Below, one piece after another: positions 24,962-34,290 of a stretch of DNA of 64,000 nt. The position numbers were made by a program, and so were the translations under genes. Origin of the DNA: JAGPUQ01 sp041594335 (GTDB lineage Bacteria > Pseudomonadota > Gammaproteobacteria > Pseudomonadales > Porticoccaceae); NCBI GenBank assembly GCA_041594335.1, contig JBFHML010000002.1, positions 1 through 64,000 of the forward strand. The letters are read 5' to 3'. Positions within the stretch are counted from its first letter, which is position 1. Each line of letters opens with the position of its first letter. The notes under the pieces were generated by a model. That model made no database searches and had not been told where the DNA came from. It was given only the letters and a program-made list of their open reading frames with translations.

Positions 24962-25432
24962 GTGAACATCAATCTGACCATTATTGGGCAAGTGGTGTCC
25001 TTCGCCATCTTCGTCTGGTTCTGTGCCAAGTATGTCTGGCCGCCCATCGTCAATGCGATGCAGGAACGAGAGAAGAAGATCGCTGATGGACTGGCCGCTG
25101 CGGATCGGGCGGTTCGCGATCTCGAGTTGGCGCAAGACCGAGCTACCGAGCGCCTCAAGGAGGCCAAGCAGGAGGCCGCCGGAATCGTTGATCAGGCACG
25201 CCGCCAGGCCAACAGTATTCTCGACGAGGCCAAGGGCAAGGCCCTGGAAGAAGCCGAGCGAATCAAGGTGGCTGCCGAAGCGGAGATTGAGCGAGAGCTC
25301 AACCGCGCCCGCGAAGAGCTGCGCAACAAGGTTGCTATGCTCGCAGTGGCCGGCGCTGAGCAAATCCTCCAGCGCGAGGTGGGAGAAGCCGCCAACAGCG
25401 AGCTGGTGGAAAGTCTGGCAGCACAGCTGTAG
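24962..25432 (+). CDS. atpF: F1Fo ATP synthase subunit b
   Basis: 156 residues. A single N-terminal membrane helix (INLTIIGQVVSFAIFVWFCAKYVWPPI) leads into a long charged helical stalk rich in A, E and K. It starts with GTG 24962. This is the peripheral stator; one b gene implies a homodimer. Confidence 0.96.
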   Translation: MNINLTIIGQVVSFAIFVWFCAKYVWPPIVNAMQEREKKIADGLAAADRAVRDLELAQDRATERLKEAKQEAAGIVDQARRQANSILDEAKGKALEEAERIKVAAEAEIERELNRAREELRNKVAMLAVAGAEQILQREVGEAANSELVESLAAQL

Positions 25433-25441
25433 GAAACGATC

Positions 25442-25978
25442 ATGGCCGAACACAGCACGCTCGCGCGCCCCTATGCAAAGGCGGCTTTTGAATACGCCGC
25501 GGCGACAGGTGCCTTGGAGACCTGGTCTCGGGAGCTCAGCCTGTTAGCGCTGCTCGCGGAGGAAGAACGGATCGACGCCCAGCTTCGCTCCCCGGCGCGA
25601 TCCCGCGACCAGCGGGCCCGGCTGTTGATCGATCTGTGCGGCGATGAGCTTGAAGACCAGGTGCGCAATTTCCTACAGGTGCTCGCCGACAATGATCGCT
25701 TGTTGTTGCTGCCTGAAATCCTGCAGCAGTTTCAGGCGCTCAAAGCGGATCATGAGCGCCTCGTCGAGGTCGAGGTTATCAGCGCGGCGCCGATTGATGA
25801 GGCGCAGCGGTCTCGCTTGGCCGAGGCCCTGGTAAAGCGACTGGGTCGCGAAGTCAGGGTGCAGGTATCCCTGGATGCCAATCTGATCGGTGGCGCAATC
25901 ATTCGTGCCGGTGACACCGTGATTGACGGATCACTGCGCGGGCGGCTGAACAAGCTCGCGGACGCACTACTCTCTTAG
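25442..25978 (+). CDS. atpH: F1Fo ATP synthase subunit delta
   Basis: 178 residues, normal length. TLARPYAKAAFEYAAATGALETWSRELSLL is the conserved N-terminal helical bundle contacting F1-alpha, and the C-terminal VQVSLDANLIGGAIIRAGDTVIDGSLRGRLNKLADAL contacts subunit b. It is nine bases after atpF and links the stator to the top of F1. Confidence 0.96.
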   Translation: MAEHSTLARPYAKAAFEYAAATGALETWSRELSLLALLAEEERIDAQLRSPARSRDQRARLLIDLCGDELEDQVRNFLQVLADNDRLLLLPEILQQFQALKADHERLVEVEVISAAPIDEAQRSRLAEALVKRLGREVRVQVSLDANLIGGAIIRAGDTVIDGSLRGRLNKLADALLS

Positions 25979-25995
25979 GATCGAGGAATCACGAC

Positions 25996-27540
25996 ATGCA
26001 GCAACTGAATCCCTCTGAAATCAGCGAACTGATCCGCCAGCGGATCGAACGGCTCGATGTGTCCGCCGAGGCCCAGGATGAGGGAACTATCGTCTCCGTG
26101 TCCGACGGCATCGTAAGGATCCACGGCCTGCGCAACGTGATGTACGGGGAGATGATCGCCTTCGATGGCGGCCTCTACGGTATGGCCCTGAACCTGGAAC
26201 GGGATTCAGTCGGCGCGGTGATTCTCGGCGATTATTTGCAGCTTGCCGAAGGACAAAAGGCACGCTGCACGGGCCGTATCCTCGAAGTGCCGATTGGTCC
26301 CGAGCTAGAGGGTCGCGTGGTCGATGCGTTGGGCAACCCGATTGATGGCCGTGGTCCGATCAATGCGCAGCTCAATGATGCACTGGAAAAAGTCGCCCCG
26401 GGCGTAATCGATCGCCAATCAGTGGATCAGCCCGTACAGACCGGTCTCAAGGCCATTGACGCCATGGTGCCGATTGGGCGTGGCCAGCGTGAGCTGATCA
26501 TTGGTGACCGGCAGATCGGCAAAACCGCGATTGCTATTGATGCGATCATCAACCAGAAGAACACGGGCATCAAATGTATCTACGTCGCCGTCGGCCAGAA
26601 GTCTTCGACGGTCGCAAACGTGGTTCGCAAGCTCGAAGAGCATGGTGCGATGGAGCATACCATCGTGGTGGCGGCCACGGCGTCCGATCCTGCTTCGATG
26701 CAGTTCCTGGCGCCCTACGCCGGCTGCACCATGGGAGAGTACTATCGCGATCGCGGGCAGGATGCGCTGATCATCTACGATGACCTCACCAAGCAGGCTT
26801 GGGCCTACCGCCAGATCTCACTGCTGTTGCGGCGACCGCCGGGACGTGAAGCCTATCCGGGTGACGTCTTTTATTTGCACTCGCGATTGCTTGAGCGTGC
26901 TGCGCGGGTCAACGCCGATTACGTTGAAAAATTCACCAATGGCCAGGTCAAGGGACAGACAGGGTCCCTGACCGCACTGCCGATCATTGAAACGCAGGCC
27001 GGCGACGTGTCGGCGTTCGTCCCGACCAACGTAATTTCGATTACGGACGGACAGATTTTTGTGGAAACCGATCTGTTCAACTCAGGGATTCGCCCGGCAA
27101 TGAACGCCGGTTTGTCGGTATCGCGGGTCGGCGGCTCCGCCCAGACCAAGATCATCAAAAAGCTTGGCGGTGGTATTCGATTGGCGCTTGCCCAATATCG
27201 GGAGCTGGCGGCGTTCTCGCAGTTTGCGTCCGATCTGGATGAAGCCACGCGAGCCCAGCTTGAGCATGGGCAGCGGGTCACCGAACTCATGAAACAGGCT
27301 CAATATTCGCCGATGAGCGTTGCCGAGATGGGAGTGGTGCTCTACGCGGCCAACGAGGGCTACCTCAAGGCCGTAGAGGTCAGCAAAGTCGGTGCTTTCG
27401 AAGAGGCACTGCTCTCCTACATGAAATCCGAGCACGCCGAGTTGCTCGAGCGGGTCAACCAAAAAGGGGATTGGAACGACGAAATCGAGGGTGCCTTCAA
27501 ATCGGCGCTGGAGAAATTCGTTGCGAGCCAGACCTGGTAA
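25996..27540 (+). CDS. atpA: F1Fo ATP synthase subunit alpha
   Basis: 514 residues. It has the non-catalytic P-loop GDRQIGKTAIAIDAI (around residue 169), SDGIVRIHGLRNVMYGEMI in the beta-barrel, and the arginine-finger segment ALSVSRVGGSAQ (written here as AGLSVSRVGGSAQ, around 370). It alternates with beta in the F1 hexamer. The gene lies 17 bases after atpH. Confidence 0.98.
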   Translation: MQQLNPSEISELIRQRIERLDVSAEAQDEGTIVSVSDGIVRIHGLRNVMYGEMIAFDGGLYGMALNLERDSVGAVILGDYLQLAEGQKARCTGRILEVPIGPELEGRVVDALGNPIDGRGPINAQLNDALEKVAPGVIDRQSVDQPVQTGLKAIDAMVPIGRGQRELIIGDRQIGKTAIAIDAIINQKNTGIKCIYVAVGQKSSTVANVVRKLEEHGAMEHTIVVAATASDPASMQFLAPYAGCTMGEYYRDRGQDALIIYDDLTKQAWAYRQISLLLRRPPGREAYPGDVFYLHSRLLERAARVNADYVEKFTNGQVKGQTGSLTALPIIETQAGDVSAFVPTNVISITDGQIFVETDLFNSGIRPAMNAGLSVSRVGGSAQTKIIKKLGGGIRLALAQYRELAAFSQFASDLDEATRAQLEHGQRVTELMKQAQYSPMSVAEMGVVLYAANEGYLKAVEVSKVGAFEEALLSYMKSEHAELLERVNQKGDWNDEIEGAFKSALEKFVASQTW

Positions 27541-27569
27541 TGATCCGAAACCGCGGAGATTGAGCGCCG

Positions 27570-28430
27570 ATGGCTGTCGGAAAAGAAGTAAAGACCAAGA
27601 TCAACAGCGTCAAAAGTACGCAGAAGATCACCAGCGCCATGGAAATGGTGGCGGCGAGCAAGATGCGCCGCGCGCAGGACCAGATGGCGCTGGGTAAGCC
27701 GTATGCCGAGCGAATCCGCTCGGTCGTAGGGCATATTGCCAACGCATCGTCCGAATATCGCCATGCGTACATGGTCGAGCGCGAGGTCCGGCGGGTCGGA
27801 TTCATCATCGTATCCACCGATCGCGGACTGTGCGGCGGGCTCAATGTGAACCTGTTCAAGGCGGCGCTTAAAGCCATGATCGATTGGCGCCAGCGCGGTG
27901 CGGAGATCGATTTGTGTACGGTTGGGGCCAAGGCCGCGTCTTTTTTCAGCAGCCGTGGCGGCGATGTCGTCGCCACCGTGAGAGATCTGGGCGACAGTCC
28001 CTCGGCGCAGGCGCTGGTGGGCAGTGTCAAGGTGATGCTCGATAGCTATGAAGAGAAGCGTATCGACCGACTATTTCTCGTCGGCAATAAATTTCTCAAC
28101 ACCATGACGCAACAACCCGCGGTCGAGCAGCTGTTGCCACTGGAGCCGGTTGCCGACGACAAAATCAAGCACCACTGGGATTATCTGTACGAGCCTGACG
28201 CCAAAGAGTTACTCGATGGCCTGTTGGCCCGCTACATTGAATCCCAGGTCTATCAGGGCGTAGTGGAAAACAAGGCTTGTGAGCAGGCGGCGCGAATGGT
28301 CGCAATGAAGAACGCGACCGAGAATGCCGGCAGCCTGATCGACGAGTTGGAACTGCTCTACAACAAGGCGCGACAGGCGGCGATTACCCAGGAGCTTTCC
28401 GAGATTGTGGGCGGCGCCGCCGCAGTTTGA
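27570..28430 (+). CDS. atpG: F1Fo ATP synthase subunit gamma
   Basis: 286 residues, the rotor shaft. The N-terminal KTKINSVKSTQKITSAMEMVAASKMRRAQ coiled coil, STDRGLCGGLNVNLFK and the C-terminal NATENAGSLIDELELLYNKARQAAITQELSEIVGGAAAV are all conserved. It has the usual position between atpA and atpD. Confidence 0.97.
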   Translation: MAVGKEVKTKINSVKSTQKITSAMEMVAASKMRRAQDQMALGKPYAERIRSVVGHIANASSEYRHAYMVEREVRRVGFIIVSTDRGLCGGLNVNLFKAALKAMIDWRQRGAEIDLCTVGAKAASFFSSRGGDVVATVRDLGDSPSAQALVGSVKVMLDSYEEKRIDRLFLVGNKFLNTMTQQPAVEQLLPLEPVADDKIKHHWDYLYEPDAKELLDGLLARYIESQVYQGVVENKACEQAARMVAMKNATENAGSLIDELELLYNKARQAAITQELSEIVGGAAAV

Positions 28431-28471
28431 TGCGGTTGGGCACAGCAACAGCTATTGCGAGAGGATAGAGA

Positions 28472-29848
28472 ATGAGTAGCGGACGTATCGTGCAGATCAT
28501 CGGCGCCGTCATCGACGTGGAGTTTCCGCGCGACAGCGTACCCCAGGTGTATGACGCACTGACGGTGGACGAAAAGGGCCTTACCCTAGAGGTGCAGCAG
28601 CAGCTCGGTGATGGTGTGGTGCGCACGATCGCCATGGGGTCGTCTGAAGGCGTAAGCCGGGGCCTGAGTGTGACCAATACCGGCAATGCCATCTCGGTAC
28701 CCGTAGGTCAGGGTACGCTGGGTCGCATCATGGACGTGCTGGGCAATCCGATCGACGAGGCCGGACCCGTCGAACACGACGCCCGCATGCCGATTCACCG
28801 CGCGCCGCCCTCCTATGCCGACCAGTCTTCGGCGGTCGAGTTGCTTGAAACCGGTATCAAGGTGATCGACCTCATCATGCCCATTGCGAAGGGCGGCAAG
28901 GTCGGCCTGTTCGGCGGTGCCGGCGTGGGCAAGACCGTGACGCTGATGGAGCTTATCCGCAACATCGCCATGGAGCACTCTGGGTTTTCGGTGTTTGCCG
29001 GCGTAGGCGAGCGTACCCGGGAAGGGAACGACTTCTACCACGAGATGAAGGAATCGAACGTCCTAGACAAAGTGGCCTTGGTCTATGGCCAGATGAACGA
29101 ACCGCCCGGCAACCGGCTGCGCGTGGCGCTCACCGGGCTGACCATGGCGGAGCATTTCCGCGACGAAGGACGCGACGTTTTGATGTTCGTCGATAACATT
29201 TATCGGTACACGCTGGCCGGTACCGAAGTATCGGCGCTGCTTGGCCGGATGCCGTCGGCGGTAGGTTATCAGCCGACATTGGCCGAAGAGATGGGGGTGC
29301 TGCAGGAGCGCATCACGTCGACGAAGACGGGCTCTATTACGTCCTTCCAAGCGGTCTATGTGCCTGCGGATGACCTCACCGACCCCTCGCCGGCGACCAC
29401 CTTTGCCCACTTGGATGCCACGCTGGTGTTGTCCCGTCAAATCGCCGAACTGGGGATCTACCCTGCGGTGGACCCGCTGGACTCGACATCTCGATTGCTC
29501 GATCCGCTGGTCATCGGCCAGGAGCACTATCAGGTAGCGCGTGGTGTGCAGTCGGTATTGCAGCGTTATAAGGAACTTCGCGACATCATCGCGATTTTGG
29601 GCATGGACGAGCTTTCCGAAGAAGACAAGCTGGTCGTAGACCGAGCACGGAAAATTCAGCGCTTCTTGTCGCAGCCCTTCTTCGTGGCCGAGGTATTCAC
29701 CGGCAGCCCCGGCAAGTACGTCTCGCTCAAAGACACGGTCGCCAGCTTCAAGGGTATCTTGGACGGCGAATATGACCACCTGCCGGAACAGGCGTTTTAC
29801 ATGGTGGGATCCATCGAGGAAGCCGTTGAGAAAGCGGCGAAACTCTAA
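28472..29848 (+). CDS. atpD: F1Fo ATP synthase subunit beta
   Basis: 458 residues. The catalytic P-loop GGAGVGKTVTLMELI (around residue 150), the catalytic glutamate in GVGERTREGNDFY (around 183) and the DELSEED segment (about 380) are present. This is the catalytic subunit of F1. AGAGGA precedes the start. Confidence 0.98.
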   Translation: MSSGRIVQIIGAVIDVEFPRDSVPQVYDALTVDEKGLTLEVQQQLGDGVVRTIAMGSSEGVSRGLSVTNTGNAISVPVGQGTLGRIMDVLGNPIDEAGPVEHDARMPIHRAPPSYADQSSAVELLETGIKVIDLIMPIAKGGKVGLFGGAGVGKTVTLMELIRNIAMEHSGFSVFAGVGERTREGNDFYHEMKESNVLDKVALVYGQMNEPPGNRLRVALTGLTMAEHFRDEGRDVLMFVDNIYRYTLAGTEVSALLGRMPSAVGYQPTLAEEMGVLQERITSTKTGSITSFQAVYVPADDLTDPSPATTFAHLDATLVLSRQIAELGIYPAVDPLDSTSRLLDPLVIGQEHYQVARGVQSVLQRYKELRDIIAILGMDELSEEDKLVVDRARKIQRFLSQPFFVAEVFTGSPGKYVSLKDTVASFKGILDGEYDHLPEQAFYMVGSIEEAVEKAAKL

Positions 29849-29866
29849 GGCGAGGCAGGCGCGACA

Positions 29867-30298
29867 ATGGCCATGACGTTTCACTGCGACATAGTGACCG
29901 CCGAAAAATCCATGTTTTCCGGACTCGTGGAGCTGTTGGTGGTTTCCGGAGAGCTCGGCGAGCTCGGTGTCACCTACGGCCACGCGCCTTTGTTGACTGC
30001 CATCAAGCCCGGCCCGGTCCGCGTGGTTCGGCAAAGCGGCGAGGAGGAAATTTATTTCATCTCCGGCGGTTTTCTCGAAGTTCAGCCGCATGTGGTAACC
30101 GTGCTCGCCGACACCGGCGATCGCGCCGGTGATCTCGACGAGGCCGCTGCGCTAGAGGCCAAACGCGAAGCCGAGCGTGCGCTGGAGGAGCGGGGCGCGG
30201 AGATGGAGTATTCCGAGGCGCTATCCCGGCTCGGCGAGGCCGCGGCGCGGCTGCGCACCATCGAAGAGCTCCGCCGGCGGGCCCGCTCCGCCGGTTGA
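29867..30298 (+). CDS. atpC: F1Fo ATP synthase subunit epsilon
   Basis: 143 residues. The beta-sandwich domain begins TFHCDIVTAEKSMFSGLVELLVVSGELGELGVTYGHAPLLTAIKPG; a C-terminal helical hairpin follows from about residue 88. It regulates F1 ATPase activity. Start is ATG 29867 or 29873. It is the last gene of the operon. Confidence 0.96.
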   Translation: MAMTFHCDIVTAEKSMFSGLVELLVVSGELGELGVTYGHAPLLTAIKPGPVRVVRQSGEEEIYFISGGFLEVQPHVVTVLADTGDRAGDLDEAAALEAKREAERALEERGAEMEYSEALSRLGEAAARLRTIEELRRRARSAG

Positions 30299-30324
30299 CG
30301 GAGTCGGCACCCGAGCGCCCACGG

Positions 30325-30330
30325 TATACT
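30325..30330 (+). promoter_or_regulatory. Possible -10 element for glmU
   Basis: TATACT 32 bases before the glmU start. There is no convincing -35 at the right distance, so glmU may also be transcribed by read-through from the atp operon. Confidence 0.3.
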
Positions 30331-30361
30331 GAGCGCGACGGTTATCAATGCGGGGTTTACC

Positions 30362-31738
30362 TTGGGCACTGAGGTTATCGTGCTGGCTGCGGGGAAGGGA
30401 ACCCGCATGCGCTCGGCGCATCCAAAAGTTCTCCATTCTCTGGCCGGACAACCCTTGCTGGCCCACGTGCTGCAGGCGGCGCGCCAGGTCGCGCGGCAGC
30501 GCATCCGCGTCGTCGTCGGTGCGGGCATGGAAGCGGTCATGGCCGCTGTGCCCGGCGATGACATCGATTGGATCGAGCAGTCCGCGCAACTTGGTACCGG
30601 GCACGCCGTACAGGTGGCCCTGCCCCACCTCGACGCCGACACAACGGCGCTGATTCTCTACGGCGATGTTCCGCTGATTCGTCCCGAAACGCTGGAAATC
30701 TTGGTTGCCACGGCGCGGGAGGATGTGCTCGCTATGCTCACCAGCAGACCGCCCAACCCTGCCGGGTACGGTCGGATTCTGCGCGATGCGCAGGGGCAGG
30801 TGACGGGTGTCGTCGAGGATAAGGACGCGAGTACGGCGCAGCGTGCCATTGACGAAGTCAACACGGGCATGTTGGCAGCACCGGTGCGCCGACTGCGCAG
30901 CTGGCTGGCTCGCGTTGGGAACGACAACGCCCAAGGGGAATACTATCTCACGGATATCGTCGCGCTGGCGGTGGCCGATGGCGTGCGGGTGGCGACCTGC
31001 GAAGCGCGGGAACTCGCCGAAGTCGAGGGCGTGAATGACCGGTCGCAACTGGCTCGGCTAGAGCGCTTGGTCCAGTGGCGGCGCGCCGAACAGCTGATGG
31101 CCCAAGGAGTGAGCATGGCGGATCCAAGCCGGTTCGATTGTCGCGGCGAGCTGGTCGCGGGGCAGGATGTTTGGATCGACGTGAATTGTGTAATTGAGGG
31201 CCGCGTGGTGGTGGGCGACGGTGTACATATCGGCCCCCACTGTGTGATTCGCGACGCCGAGATCGGCGCCGGCGCGCAGATTCGCGCACATACCGTGATT
31301 GAGGGGCCGGTGCGTATCGGCGCGGGTGCGCAGATTGGCCCCTTTGCTCGTCTGCGCGAGGGCACTCGGATCGGCCTGGGTGCACGCATCGGTAACTTCG
31401 TTGAAACGAAACAAGCGGAACTCGGGGCGGGTTCCAAGGCCAATCATCTCAGCTACCTTGGGGATGCTTCGCTTGGCGCGGGGGTCAACGTCGGTGCCGG
31501 CACCATTACTTGTAACTACGATGGCGTGCAGAAGCATCGTACGGAAATCGGCGATGGTGCCTTCATTGGCTCCAACACCTCGTTGGTAGCGCCGGTACGG
31601 ATCGGCGCTCAGGCCACGGTCGGTGCTGGCTCCACGATCACCGCTGAGGTGCCGGACAATTGTCTGGGCGTCGCGCGAGGTAAACAACGGAACCTCGCCG
31701 GCTGGCGGCGACCCCAAAAGACCGGGGGCGAGCGCTAG
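30362..31738 (+). CDS. glmU: Bifunctional GlmU: glucosamine-1-phosphate acetyltransferase / GlcNAc-1-phosphate uridylyltransferase
   Basis: 458 residues beginning at TTG 30362. The N-terminal nucleotidyltransferase domain has VLAAGKGTRMRSAHPKVLHSLAGQPLL and QLGTGHAVQ; the C-terminal left-handed beta-helix has the isoleucine hexapeptide repeats (IGAGAQIRAHTVIEGPVRIGAGAQIGPFARLREG) and NYDGVQKHRTEIGDGAFIGSNTSLVAPV. It makes UDP-GlcNAc for peptidoglycan and LPS. glmS follows two bases after its stop, completing the route from fructose-6-phosphate apart from GlmM. Confidence 0.97.
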   Translation: MGTEVIVLAAGKGTRMRSAHPKVLHSLAGQPLLAHVLQAARQVARQRIRVVVGAGMEAVMAAVPGDDIDWIEQSAQLGTGHAVQVALPHLDADTTALILYGDVPLIRPETLEILVATAREDVLAMLTSRPPNPAGYGRILRDAQGQVTGVVEDKDASTAQRAIDEVNTGMLAAPVRRLRSWLARVGNDNAQGEYYLTDIVALAVADGVRVATCEARELAEVEGVNDRSQLARLERLVQWRRAEQLMAQGVSMADPSRFDCRGELVAGQDVWIDVNCVIEGRVVVGDGVHIGPHCVIRDAEIGAGAQIRAHTVIEGPVRIGAGAQIGPFARLREGTRIGLGARIGNFVETKQAELGAGSKANHLSYLGDASLGAGVNVGAGTITCNYDGVQKHRTEIGDGAFIGSNTSLVAPVRIGAQATVGAGSTITAEVPDNCLGVARGKQRNLAGWRRPQKTGGER

Positions 31739-31740
31739 AG

Positions 31741-33570
31741 ATGTGCGGTATCGTCGCGGCGGCCGCGCAACGCAACGTGGCGGCCATCCTGTTGGAAGGC
31801 CTGAAGCGTCTTGAATATCGCGGCTACGACTCCGTGGGTATGGCGATTCTCGGCGAGCAGGGTTTGCAGTGTCGACGCCATGCCGGCAAAGTGGCGTTGC
31901 TTGCCGATGACCTGACGCGTACGCCCTTCCCCGGCCATCTCGGCATTGCTCATACCCGCTGGGCCACCCACGGCAAACCGTCCGAAGTGAATGCTCACCC
32001 GCACCGCTCGGGCAGCATTGCCGTGGTGCATAACGGGATCATCGAAAACTATCGCGCGCTGCGTGCTGAGCTGGAACGGGACGGTTACCAATTCGCCTCC
32101 GAGACCGATACCGAAGTGATCGCTCACTTATTGCATCGGTTGGTGAAGGAGGGACATGATCTGGCCACCGCGTTAAGCGCTGCGTTGCCGCGCCTGGCGG
32201 GCGCCTATGCATTGGCGGTGGTTTCCGCGGAGCAACCCGATATCCTCGTTGGGGCGCGCAGCGGTAGCCCATTGGTATTGGGCATCGGCATCGAGGAGAG
32301 CTTTCTTGCCTCCGACCCCCTCGCGTTGCGGCAGGTGACCGATCGCTTTGTCTACCTTGAGGAAGGCGATCAGGTGGTGTTGTCGGCCGGAGGTTATCGG
32401 ATTTCGGATCGCGAAGGGCGCGAGGTCCACCGCGAAATCCATACCTTTTCCGATCCAGTCGACGCGGCCGATAAAGGCGGCTATCGCCATTACATGGTCA
32501 AGGAAATCCACGAGCAGCCCGATGTACTGGCCGCCACGCTGGAAGGCCGGATCAGTGGGCGTGGTGTGTTGCCGGAAATCTTTGGTGACGCGGCGCCAGC
32601 TCGCTTCGCTCAGGTCGAACATGTCCATGTCGTCGCTTGTGGCACCAGTTATCACGCCGGCCTGGTGGCGCGTTACTGGCTCGAGGACTGGGCGGGCATC
32701 CCCTGCCAAGTGGAAGTGGCCAGCGAATACCGTTACCGCAAGGTTGTGGTTCCGCCCAACACCTTGCTAGTCGCCATTTCCCAGTCTGGAGAAACCGCGG
32801 ACACCTTGGCCGCCTTGGACAAGGCGGCCGGCGCCGGCTATTTGGATACCCTGGCAATCTGTAATGTCGCAGCAAGCTCTTTGGTTCGTGCCACGAATCT
32901 CGCCCTGCTCACTCGGGCGGGACCTGAGATCGGTGTTGCGTCGACCAAGGCATTCACTACCCAGTTGCTGGCGTTACAACTCCTCTGTATCGCCATAGCA
33001 CGTGCCCGAGGTGGCCTGTCGGCCGCGCGCGAGGCCGAACTGGTCGCCGCCCTACAAGCGCTGCCGGCCCTGGCGCGGGAAGTGTTGGCGCTGGATCCAC
33101 AAATTGAGGCGACGTTCGACGGCTTTGCCGACAAGCATCACGCGCTTTTTCTGGGCCGAGGCGTGCACTACCCGATCGCGTTGGAGGGTGCGCTGAAGCT
33201 CAAAGAAATTTCGTACATTCATGCCGAGGCCTATCCGTCCGGAGAGCTTAAGCATGGTCCCTTGGCGCTGGTCGACGCCGACATGCCGGTGATCGCGGTG
33301 GCTCCCAACAACGAGTTATTAGAGAAATTGAAATCGAACCTCCATGAGGTTCAGGCCCGCGGTGGCGAGCTGTTCGTGATTGCCGACCGGGATGCCGGCT
33401 TTGGCGACCAGCCTGGCGTCACCGTGGTGAGCCTGCCCCATGTGCCGGCCAGCCTCACGCCCATGCTGTACACCCTGCCACTACAACTGCTCGCCTATCA
33501 CGTGGCGGTGCTCAAAGGCACGGATGTCGACCAGCCGCGCAATCTCGCCAAGTCGGTGACTGTGGAGTAG
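31741..33570 (+). CDS. glmS: Glutamine-fructose-6-phosphate aminotransferase (isomerizing)
   Basis: 609 residues. MCGIVAAAAQRN exposes the N-terminal nucleophile Cys after Met removal; the glutaminase domain includes HTRWATHGKPSEVNAHPH, followed by two SIS isomerase domains (CGTSYHAGLVARYW; GRGVHYPIALEGALKLKEISYIHAEAYPSGELKHGPLAL) and the C-terminal PRNLAKSVTVE. It catalyses the first committed step of hexosamine synthesis. I saw no glmS ribozyme upstream, and the two-base gap after glmU leaves no room for one. Confidence 0.98.
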   Translation: MCGIVAAAAQRNVAAILLEGLKRLEYRGYDSVGMAILGEQGLQCRRHAGKVALLADDLTRTPFPGHLGIAHTRWATHGKPSEVNAHPHRSGSIAVVHNGIIENYRALRAELERDGYQFASETDTEVIAHLLHRLVKEGHDLATALSAALPRLAGAYALAVVSAEQPDILVGARSGSPLVLGIGIEESFLASDPLALRQVTDRFVYLEEGDQVVLSAGGYRISDREGREVHREIHTFSDPVDAADKGGYRHYMVKEIHEQPDVLAATLEGRISGRGVLPEIFGDAAPARFAQVEHVHVVACGTSYHAGLVARYWLEDWAGIPCQVEVASEYRYRKVVVPPNTLLVAISQSGETADTLAALDKAAGAGYLDTLAICNVAASSLVRATNLALLTRAGPEIGVASTKAFTTQLLALQLLCIAIARARGGLSAAREAELVAALQALPALAREVLALDPQIEATFDGFADKHHALFLGRGVHYPIALEGALKLKEISYIHAEAYPSGELKHGPLALVDADMPVIAVAPNNELLEKLKSNLHEVQARGGELFVIADRDAGFGDQPGVTVVSLPHVPASLTPMLYTLPLQLLAYHVAVLKGTDVDQPRNLAKSVTVE

Positions 33571-33649
33571 GCCCGCGCCCCTCCGCAGGGGTGGGGATAG
33601 CTGGTCGGTGGATGGCCGGCTCCACTTCGCCCCCGATCAGGGTACTGCC

Positions 33650-34222
33650 TCAAGCGGGAGGTGTTGCCGCCTGCGCGCGGTGATCGCCATGCGCGAACGC
33701 GATCAGCTGGTCTATCGAGAGGTGATCGCCTTCGTCGCGCCCGTAATGGAGGTGCGCGATGGTGCCGTCTTCCGCTACCAGGATATCCAGCGGCATGGTG
33801 GTGAGCGCGCCCTGAAAACCGGTCGGGAAATAGCCTTTCAGGAACATCGCGTTCAGCAGCTCCGGCAGACGCAAAAACCAGCCGCGAATGGTGCCTGCCA
33901 GCGACCGCTCGACCGCGAATCGCCGGTAATGGACGTTCTCCGCATCCGCGAGGATCGGAAAGGGCGCCCGATGTCTGCCGGCATGGCGCCGGAGGTTGTC
34001 GAGCGGCGAATCGAATACCGCCACGACCTCGAATCCGGGTCCGAAGCGAGGGTAGGCCTCGACCAGTCGGTGGATGTGCAGGTTACAGAACGGGCAGCTC
34101 GCGAAACGGTGGAAGGACAGCAGAAATCTTTGGCCGCGCAGTGTTTTCAGGTCAAAGGGCCGGCCATCGAGACCGGGGAGACAGAGTTCGGGGACGGGCG
34201 TGCCGGTGCGAAGTCGACTCAT
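33650..34222 (-). CDS. Peroxiredoxin-like (AhpC/TSA-type redoxin) protein
   Basis: 190 residues with a thioredoxin fold. PVPELCLPGLDGRPFDLKTLRGQRFLLSFHRFASCPFCNLHIHRL places a CPFC motif (around residues 43-46) where AhpC/TSA proteins have the peroxidatic cysteine, and MPLDILVAEDGTIAHLHYGRDEGDHL contains the conserved cis-proline strand. It may reduce peroxides or disulphides in the cytoplasm; no signal peptide is visible. It is divergent from a TetR-family gene, whose candidate operator lies between them, suggesting that regulator controls it. A frame on the opposite strand of this region is a shadow. Confidence 0.8.
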   Translation of the reverse strand: MSRLRTGTPVPELCLPGLDGRPFDLKTLRGQRFLLSFHRFASCPFCNLHIHRLVEAYPRFGPGFEVVAVFDSPLDNLRRHAGRHRAPFPILADAENVHYRRFAVERSLAGTIRGWFLRLPELLNAMFLKGYFPTGFQGALTTMPLDILVAEDGTIAHLHYGRDEGDHLSIDQLIAFAHGDHRAQAATPPA

Positions 34223-34270
34223 GCTCGTTATTCTGATCTGGTGGTTTCAAAATAGCGGATCCCGCTCAAT

Positions 34271-34290
34271 TTTACAATGGTCATTGCAAA
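34271..34290. promoter_or_regulatory. Candidate TetR-family operator
   Basis: TTTACAATGGTCATTGCAAA is an inverted repeat with 9-bp arms (one mismatch) around a two-base centre. It ends on the first base of the TetR-gene start codon and lies 48 bases before the divergent peroxiredoxin-like gene. The position suits repression of both genes. Confidence 0.55.

Noticed and set aside
29063..30091. 342-codon open frame on the minus strand across atpD and atpC
   Set aside because: It is antisense to two essential genes and shows no protein family pattern.
31739..31760. glmS ribozyme
   Set aside because: Only two bases separate glmU and glmS, so there is no space for one, and the ribozyme is typical of Firmicutes.
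33571..33600. GC-rich hairpin after glmS as a terminator
   Set aside because: The stem is short and there is no T-run after it.
33608..34255. 215-codon open frame on the plus strand opposite the peroxiredoxin-like gene
   Set aside because: The minus-strand frame gives a clear thioredoxin-fold protein; the plus frame has none.
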